Shown one piece after another: positions 8,122 to 16,300 of a DNA stretch of 64,000 bases. The DNA is from Ruminococcus sp. Lineage in GTDB: Bacteria > Bacillota > Clostridia > Oscillospirales > Ruminococcaceae. Position numbers and translations under genes: made by a program. The notes beneath the pieces are model-generated. The model searched no databases. It was not told where the DNA came from and saw only the letters and a list, made by a program, of their open reading frames with translations. Position 1 is the stretch's first letter; every line of letters begins with the position of its first letter. The DNA is taken from NCBI GenBank assembly GCA_017478965.1, contig JAFVCV010000003.1:1-64000 (forward strand), given 5' to 3'.

Positions 8122-9453
8122 ATGATGAAAAAGAGAAAATTTTTTGTAGGTTTTACAGCGGCTGCACTTGCAGCAGGAATGATGGCGATGTCTGCGAGCG
8201 CAGAACCCACGGGCGACCCCAGCGACCCCAGTGAGGGCGGAACGACCTCGGCGGCTGCATCTAATTTTACTTACGAACCTGTTAACGGCGGTCGGACAGA
8301 AATAAAGAAGTATCTGGTTCTGGACAGCGATGCTACTGTTCCTACCCAGACGTTCAATTACTCGATAACTGCCGGTGAAGAAGCTAAGTATACCGGTACT
8401 GGCAAAACGGACACAATAGCAGCCTATGCAGGCGTTGGCGCTGAAAACATCAGTGATGTGTCGGTATCTTTCGGTCCTGCTGACGGAACTACTGCCGGTG
8501 CAGAGGGTGACGGTATAACGAATGATGAGGGTAAAAAATACGCAGTTAATGAGTTCACTGTGGATTTCTCACGAGTAGAGTTTCCTGAACCTGGCGTTTA
8601 CCGCTATGTACTTACTGAATTAAATGCAGGTGCAACAGACGAACTTGGTGCTGGTATCTCCCATGTCGGCAATTATCAGAAGACACTTGATGTCTATGTG
8701 ACCGATAATAACGGCAGCCTTGAAGTGAGCCAGTACATACTCTACAATGGTGTGATCGACACTCCTCCTGCGATCGATGATGATACCAGTTTAGTTGCTA
8801 CGGTAGACAGAACTGATGAGGATAACAGCGACAAGACCGATGGCTTTGTAAATAATTACTCTTCTCAGGATCTTACCATAGGCAAGAAAGTAACAGGTAA
8901 CCAGGGCTCAAAGGATAAGTACTTCAAATTCACTGTTACCTTTACAAATGCAAAGGGTGCAAATATAACAATAGACAGTGAAAACTCTCATTTCTCACAA
9001 GCTCCTGCCAAGAACAGTGCTACTATCTATAGTGAGTCTGATATGGCTGGTGCTAACGGCGTAGATGACAATGATGCAGTGACAGGCCAGCAGCTGGCTA
9101 TTACGGATAATGCTGCCGCTTCATATGACTTCTATCTCCAGAACGGTGAGTATATCACTTTCCTTGGCCTTCCTTCGGGTTCTTCTTACACTGTTGCAGA
9201 GGCAGCTGAGGAATATACCAGTGTTGCTGCAAGCGATACATCATTTACAATTGGTGAGTTCACTTTTAACGGCGCTTTGGAAGGCGAGATCGCTAACGCT
9301 GATATAATTACCGGCTTCACCAACAACAAGAACGGCGCTATCCCTACCGGCGTTATCATGTCTGTGGCTGGACCTGCGGGCGTGGGTGCTGCTGTTGTGG
9401 GCGGTATCGTTTATCTCACTATAAAGAAGAAGAAAGAGGAGAACGAGGACTAA
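8122..9453 (+). CDS. Major pilin, two-domain Spy0128/FctA-like, IPTG sorting signal
   Basis: 443 residues: signal peptide ending SASA (~27), domain 1 at ~50-246, domain 2 at ~250-402, sorting signal IPTG (407-410), hydrophobic helix and KKKKEENED tail. Each domain has the Lys-Glu-Asn set expected for a self-formed isopeptide bond: K62/63-E166-N244/245 and K255/256-E360-N401/402. The spacing between the first Asn and the second Lys (about 11 residues) matches the streptococcal T1 pilin, whose signal is EVPTG. Domain 2 starts with GKKVTGNQG, a sequence echoed in the large adhesin. It is likely polymerised into the shaft by the sortase encoded next. Start at 8122 or 8125 after GGAGGGATC. Confidence 0.85.
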   Translation: MMKKRKFFVGFTAAALAAGMMAMSASAEPTGDPSDPSEGGTTSAAASNFTYEPVNGGRTEIKKYLVLDSDATVPTQTFNYSITAGEEAKYTGTGKTDTIAAYAGVGAENISDVSVSFGPADGTTAGAEGDGITNDEGKKYAVNEFTVDFSRVEFPEPGVYRYVLTELNAGATDELGAGISHVGNYQKTLDVYVTDNNGSLEVSQYILYNGVIDTPPAIDDDTSLVATVDRTDEDNSDKTDGFVNNYSSQDLTIGKKVTGNQGSKDKYFKFTVTFTNAKGANITIDSENSHFSQAPAKNSATIYSESDMAGANGVDDNDAVTGQQLAITDNAAASYDFYLQNGEYITFLGLPSGSSYTVAEAAEEYTSVAASDTSFTIGEFTFNGALEGEIANADIITGFTNNKNGAIPTGVIMSVAGPAGVGAAVVGGIVYLTIKKKKEENED

Positions 9454-9456
9454 AAG

Positions 9457-10158
9457 TTGACCGCCCTCAGGTTCTGGAAAGGCGCAGACCGGCTCTATGA
9501 CCGTGTGCTCATGGCTGTGCTGGTGGTCATTCTTCTGATAGTGTGCTACTGTATGTATGACAATTACTATGTCTACAGCCACACTCTCAATGAAAGTCTG
9601 CTGAAATACAAGCCGAACACCCCTGGCTATGTTGCCGAGGATTCGCCTATAACCGAAGATATGGTCGCTTGGCTGACTGTTGACGGGACCAATATCGACT
9701 ACCCTGTGATGCAGGGCAGCGATAATATCAAATATCTGAATACCGATCCTTACGGGAATTATTCGCTGTCGGGGAGCATTTTCCTCGACAGCAGGTGTTC
9801 CCCTGACCTTTCGGACAGCTACCTGCTCGTCTATGGCCATCATATGGAGTATGGGAAAATGTTCGGGGCTCTCGATGAGTTTCTTGACCGGGACTATCTC
9901 AGTTCCCACCGCACTGGCACCCTGATGGTAGGGCGAAGAGGTGAAAAGACCTACGGGCTTTCCCTTTTCGGAGCTATGCGGGTCAGTGAGAAGGAGGGTG
10001 CGGTCTTTGACATAGGCTCGGGGGACATTATATCGTTTCTGAGCGACAATGAGGACCTGCTGCTAAGTGAGCCGGAGGGAAGGATATTGGCGCTCTCTAC
10101 CTGTTCCGAGGGGGACTCGGTGAGCAGGATAGTAGTTTTCTGCAGGATCTTGGAATGA
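9457..10158 (+). CDS. Class B sortase (pilus polymerase)
   Basis: 233 residues with an N-terminal membrane anchor (about 17-38) and the class B sortase fold. The catalytic triad is visible: His128 in VYGHHME, Cys216 in ALSTCSEGD and Arg224 in VSRIVVF. Start TTG, 8 bases after GAGG and only 3 bases after the pilin stop, so translation is coupled. A class B enzyme beside a pilin with an (I/V)PTG signal is the arrangement in streptococcal FCT loci, where such a sortase polymerises the pilin. No separate housekeeping sortase is in the window. Confidence 0.92.
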   Translation: MTALRFWKGADRLYDRVLMAVLVVILLIVCYCMYDNYYVYSHTLNESLLKYKPNTPGYVAEDSPITEDMVAWLTVDGTNIDYPVMQGSDNIKYLNTDPYGNYSLSGSIFLDSRCSPDLSDSYLLVYGHHMEYGKMFGALDEFLDRDYLSSHRTGTLMVGRRGEKTYGLSLFGAMRVSEKEGAVFDIGSGDIISFLSDNEDLLLSEPEGRILALSTCSEGDSVSRIVVFCRILE

Positions 10159-10193
10159 ATCTGCGGATCTGAGTTTTTCTGGGAGGTGTACTG

Positions 10194-10334
10194 TTGAAAT
10201 CGTCTTTTCTGATGGGCGTTCTCAGTGCGCCTTTTGTCCTGTGTAGGGTGCCCGGCGGCGCTTTCAGGACCCTTTTGCTTTCAGGTCTTTATGAAATATC
10301 ATCAAAAAAGGAGGTGGCAGTATGTTTAAGCTGA
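10194..10334 (+). CDS. Possible 46-residue leader peptide overlapping the adhesin start
   Basis: A TTG start 5 bases after GGGAGGTG opens a 46-codon frame (MKSSFLMGVLSAPFVLCRVP... ending VAVCLS) whose TGA at 10332-10334 lies 12 bases inside the adhesin gene. The N-terminal half is hydrophobic. The ribosome site is as good as that of its neighbours, and the overlap would couple its translation to the giant adhesin. It could also be a chance frame; no homologue is recognised. Confidence 0.35.
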   Translation: MKSSFLMGVLSAPFVLCRVPGGAFRTLLLSGLYEISSKKEVAVCLS

Positions 10335-13300
10335 CTAAACTGAAAAAGCGTATCATAAGCGGGCTTTCGGCAGCCGTGATGCTTGCTGGGAACATTCTGC
10401 CCCTGACTGTTGCGTATGCTGAGCCGGAGGGGGAAGTAGTCCCCGCACATTCGGTAGCAGTTTTTGATATCGACCTTAAAAGCGGCGCCGAGCATTATTC
10501 TGTCTATGAGCCTTCACTGCCTGCTGAGGGCGGAAAGAAGCAAATAGACGACGCTTATGTCTGGAAGGCAGATTCTTCTGCTGACGGTCATAAGTTCGTT
10601 TTCAATATCAAATTCTCCGTTTCCGGCGTAGGCACTACCAGTACAAAGCCGGACGGAATGACCGATGACGAATTTGAGGCCACCAAGGAGGCAGTGGGGA
10701 GAGATTTCATAAACATCAGGATCCCTGCCCATATCCTGAAATTCAGCGGCATGGAGGCCGGTGAGCCTGTGGACGGAGTTTATCCCGACACCCTGGAGCT
10801 GCCTGTTCCTAAGGAGTCTGATATCGACCCCAGTTCTCCTGTGGGGAGACATCAGTTCGCCTACAGGTATGATGAGGAGACTGACGAGTATGTCATCTTC
10901 AACCGTGAGCCTGTTTCCGCCGGCGTGGTCTATGAGTTCCCTGTGGCCTATACTATGAACAAGAATACCTGGGAGTATAAGGACCTGGACCCCTCCAAGA
11001 GCTTCAGCGCCAGTGCTGTCGTTAATTCCTGGCCCCAGGAAGAAACTCCCAGTGAGGAGAACCGCATCGTTCTGCCAAAGGATACAAGGGAGATACCCGT
11101 GTATATCGACACCAATGCTGAGATCAAGACAGCCAAAAAGCGTGTCGAGCAGACCCTTATCGGCGCTCAGGCCGCCAGGAAGCTCACGGGTCTTTCTGAC
11201 CTTACCGACGATTACAGGTATGTCATCTGGTCTGTTACCTCTGACATTTCCAATGTTACACAGAAGTATGACCTGACACTGGTAGAGGACGGCTCCAAGC
11301 TTGCACTGACGGGCGTTGACGCTAACGACAAGACCCACACTGTAAACGGCGAGATAGTTGCGGTCAATATGGGCAGCGGCTATGAGCCCTATGCCGGGGA
11401 GACAGGCGCAAAGGTCACGGGACTGACTGCCTCCGGCAAAAGGGTGGATTATATACTTACCAGGTTCCCTAATGAGGGCGACGGTGAGAGCGAGGGCCTT
11501 AACGATCTGGAGGACAGCGAGAAGACCCGCCGGGACATCGTGCTGAAGTCCACGAACTCAGCTGAGGTCATTCTTGACCCCGGTGACGCTCAGGACATAT
11601 CCTCGATAGCTCCTGCGTCAGGTTCATTCAAATATGAGCTGTTAAGACCCACGATCCCTCCTATCCAGGAGAAGTATACCGCAAATAAGTACGGTCTTTA
11701 TGCCAACGGTACCAAGCGTGTATCCAGCACCGCCAACGTTGCAAGCTATGATCTTGCAGTGCTGGCCGTTGATGAGGATATACCTGAGCTGAGATACGAG
11801 ACCAGGACCACCGGCCATGCTTACGGCAAGACCATCGAGCACCTCAATCAGGTATTTTCCGCAGTTATCGTCCCTGAGGAACTGGACGAAGACGGAAATG
11901 CCACTATCTCTGTGGCCGGCAGGAATTATATATTCAATAAGGACTCCCGGGAGTATACCCGTGAGATATACAGCGACGACCTTCACTCCGAACTTGAGCA
12001 GACCGATGTCCTTGAGATACCGGACGACTATGAGCTGCCCATGAACATACTTACCATGCTCCAGGCAGTTGGCGAGGACCTGAGGGACAATTATTACGGC
12101 AAGACCCCTATCGAATATGTCCTGGACGACAGGACCCTGAACGTAGCTGATATAAAAGCCCCCTCTGACGCCAAAAAGCTGGGTCCGGATGATTACCGTA
12201 TAGACTATGTGGACTATACGTATGATTTCGTAGGCTACGTTTACGATAAGGATACTATGACCTTCACCGAGGGCGAGCCTAACAGCGACCCCGACGACAA
12301 TGACGAATACAACACACTGCATTTTTATGCCTATATCGGCGGCAGCGATGAGCCTATCCATGTGGCGGACTATAATGTAGTCACCGGGGACAGGTATGCT
12401 GACAGCGACTATGTCAGCGTGCTTAATTCTGGCAAGATAATGTTCAACAGCGATGTTGATGTGACCGGTTATCGGATCGTGACCGAGAATACCTATTATT
12501 ATGTCGATCTTGATACCAAGCCGAGCGTCACCCTGAAGAGCAGCCCCGATGTAAAGGAACTGGCTGAGAAGATACTCAGCACAGACGATGTTGAGAAGAA
12601 GATAGCTCTGACCAATACAGCCGACTGGACCGCTACCCATACCGGGGACGATGTGCTTCTTTACAATACTACCGTGAAGGGTACGGACTATGTGGCTGAC
12701 GTGACCCGTGATTCCAGCATCTCAAAGAAGGCCATGGGCGAAAGGTTCTCTTACAGAGGACAGGACGGAAAGATCTATAAGAGCTCCAACGATACCCTTA
12801 ACGGCTATTATCAGCTGGCTTGGAAGACGACCGTGAAGGAATGGGTAGTTGGCGACAATACTCCCGTCAAGCAGGAATCCGGCGTGATATATGATCTTCT
12901 GCCTTCGCACTGCGATATCATCGAGGGCAGCGTAAATGTCTATGCAGATGCAGGGGACGATGTGAGCATAAAGACCACGCCGCTGTCTCCTTCTGAATTC
13001 CATGTACTGGAAAGGCAGGACAACTATAACGATACCGGTAAAAAACTTCTGACCATAGAAATTAACGAGCCGTGCGCTAAGTCCTATACCATAACCTATG
13101 TCACTGTGCATACTCATGACGATATCCAGGACTATGGCTCCATAGCTCTTAACACCGTGGCCTATCAGACCGGCAACGGCGATATAGGCAGCGGATATCC
13201 CGACAACGGCGGCAACTATGCAGTATCCATGTCGGACTATATCCATAACCTTGACAAAAACAACGGCAATGCCAGAAGATTTATCTACGCTGAGGCGACC

Positions 13301-16300
13301 GAGGATATCCTGGCTCTTTTCCCGACCTCTTCGGGCATTTACAAAAAGGTAGCTACCTCCAGCGACCCGGCCTTCGGCAGGACCGCCATCGTTCATAACG
13401 GGGAGAGCTATACCTATAATATCCGTATGAAGAACGATTCCTCCACCAAGGCAAGGGATATCGCTATCCTTGATTCTGTGGAGAATTACAGGACCCACGA
13501 CGGCGTAAGGTATAACTTCGGCCTGGTGGGAAAGGACCGTGACTGGTACGGAGTTATCGAGTCCTTCAACTTACAGTCAGTTGAAGATAAGATCGCTCAG
13601 TACGTCGAGATCAAGGGCGAGGAAAATACCGCTGCCAGAGTCAGCGACCTTAAACTGTTTCTCTATGTGGGCGATGGCCCGGATGATATAGTCAACTTCG
13701 AGCAGGAGGATTATTCCGACAGTGCATCACGTATGTACCTGCTCAATGCGATATTAGGAAATGAAGAAAAGGCTGAGTCTGCCCTGATGGCAAAGCTCAA
13801 AAAAGAGGCCAGGGAGCAGCCTGAGTATTCTTCGATACCTGAGGAACAGCGTGAATCATGGTGCCAGCAGTATGCAGAAGATCATTTTGATGCTGCAAAA
13901 GCACAGGCCCAGAGTGACACCGCCCTGGGCAAGTGGAAAAATGTGGACTGGAAAACTCTGACCGAAGTAGATGGCGGTGAGCCTGTAGATATGGAAAAGG
14001 TCTCCGCATTTATCGTCTACACCGGCGAGTCCTTCGTACTGGGCAAGGGCGAGACGCTGTCCTTTGACGTCAAGATGAGGGCGCCCAAGGCCAAGGACCT
14101 GACCGACCATCTGGAAGAGACCGCAGATCCGGATAACGGCGTGTTCCTGACCCAGCCTTCGACCTATAACAACGTCTACCGCTCTTTCACAAATTTTCCT
14201 GAGGAGAAGGACGACAATTATAATGAGAAGGTAAGCTATTACTATACCCACTATGACTATACACAGGTCATGTACCGCACTGTGGGAACTCTGGAATTCG
14301 GCAAGAACGATTCCCAGAACGGCAAGTCCATACCCGGCGTAGTCTTCAACCTTTCCGGCGTGTCCGATTACGGCACGGTGTATAATCAGACCCTGACCTC
14401 TGACAGCAGCGGCAAAGTCATTTTCAAAGATCTTGAAAGGGGTACCTATACCCTTATCGAGAGCGAGAGCGACGCCGACCACCTCATCGACACCTCTGCC
14501 AAGAGGGTCACTGTTATCCCTCTAGGCGATGTTACCATAGCCACCGTTGACAATACTGACGTAGTCATCAGGCAGGAGGGCGAGGCTGACGGCAAGCCGA
14601 GGATAGAGCAGTACGGCAACCTTATAAGAGAGATATTCTACAGCCTTGATGATGACAACAATGAGGTCATTACTGAACAGAATTACTCTGTTGAGAACGA
14701 CCCCAGGTATCACGGCGATCTTGAGTTCACCAAGACTGACAGCGTTACCGGCAGGGGAGCGGCCGGCGCTGTGTTCACCCTCAGCGGTATCTCCGACCAC
14801 AATAACCAGGTCGATAGGACCGCTGTCAGCGGCTCCGACGGCAAGGTCGTTTTCCAGGACCTTGAAAGGGGCACCTATACCCTGACCGAGGTCTCTCCCG
14901 CAGAGGGCTATCTCCCTCCGCTGAATAACGTCTATACCGTCACCGGCACCGGCACCACCAACGTGTTTTTCAGCATAACCGGTGAGGGCGTTGAGAATGA
15001 CGGCGGCAACTTCGTAATAAAGAACGAGCCGATGACCACCATGGAGCTGCAAAAGACTGACGCCATCACTAAGAAATTCCTTAGAGATGCAGTTTTCTGT
15101 CTCAAAGCAGACAGCTCTCTCAGCGACACCATCGCTAATCTTAACGCCAAGACCAGGGCGCAGATACGTGCCCTTTATCCTGACGCCTCCGAAGATGAGC
15201 TGAACGCTCTTTACGAAAAGGCACTGGTGTGGGAACAGGGCGCTGACGGTTATAAGCAGACCGTTGACGGCAGCAATACCTCCCTTGGTACCTATCTTTT
15301 CAAGGAACTCCCCAGGGGCAACTATGTTCTTGAAGAGGTAAGCTCGCCTAAGGGCTACGGCGCACTTGGCAGGACCTATTCTGTGAATGTAGGCTCTGAA
15401 AACGGCAGGTTCCTCATCACATTTACTGATAAGGACAGCCATATGAGCTATGTCTATTATGACGGCGATGATTATACTTCGACTTCGGACGCCTCAAAAG
15501 CCGAGGCCTACCGTATCACCAACGACCAGACCTATGAGGACGGCAAGACCGTCATCAAGTCCTGGATAGGCGGCACCGGCGAGGACGGAAAGTTCCCTGT
15601 GCTCCATCTGAAAAACGAAAAGCCTGAGGAGAAGCCCAAGAAGGTCACAATAAACGGCAATCTTAAAACCCTTATCAATAATAATAGATCAAAGTTCACT
15701 GGGTTTAAAAGAGTTTATGACTATGATGAATCAGATGTATCTTTTAAAAGCTATAAGTTAGAAGGTGTAGACGACGAAGATGGCGTTATCTACATGAGAT
15801 GGAACAGTACTATCAACAAAATAGAGTGGTACAGTGATGCGGCGAAGATATATTTCCCTATAGATGCGTCACAGATGTTCAGTAACTGTGACAGCGCTGG
15901 CTTTACATCTTTTACATTCGGAGATGTTGATTCTCCTTTTGACACATCAAAGACTACAACTATGAAAGAGATGTTCCGCAATTGCACTAATCTTACCAGT
16001 CTTGATATCAGCAGCTTCGATACTTCTAATGTGACAAATATGTACGGAATGTTCTGGAATTGTAATAAACTAACATCGTTGGACCTGAACAATTTCAATA
16101 CATCTAAAGTCACGGATATGTCGTATATGTTCAATAGATGTAATTCCGTATCCAGTATAAATGTTTCAAGTTTTGATACTTCAAAAGTAACCACGATGTA
16201 TCTGATGTTCGGTAACGGAGGAGATAACTACAGTAACTTTAACAATTCCCTGAAGACATTGGACTTGAGTTCTTTTTCAACAGAGAGTCTTACTAATATA

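Noticed and set aside
11642-12640. 332-residue open frame on the minus strand inside the adhesin
   Set aside because: Reverse-frame shadow; the plus-strand frame is continuous for 2908 codons with signal peptide and sorting signal.
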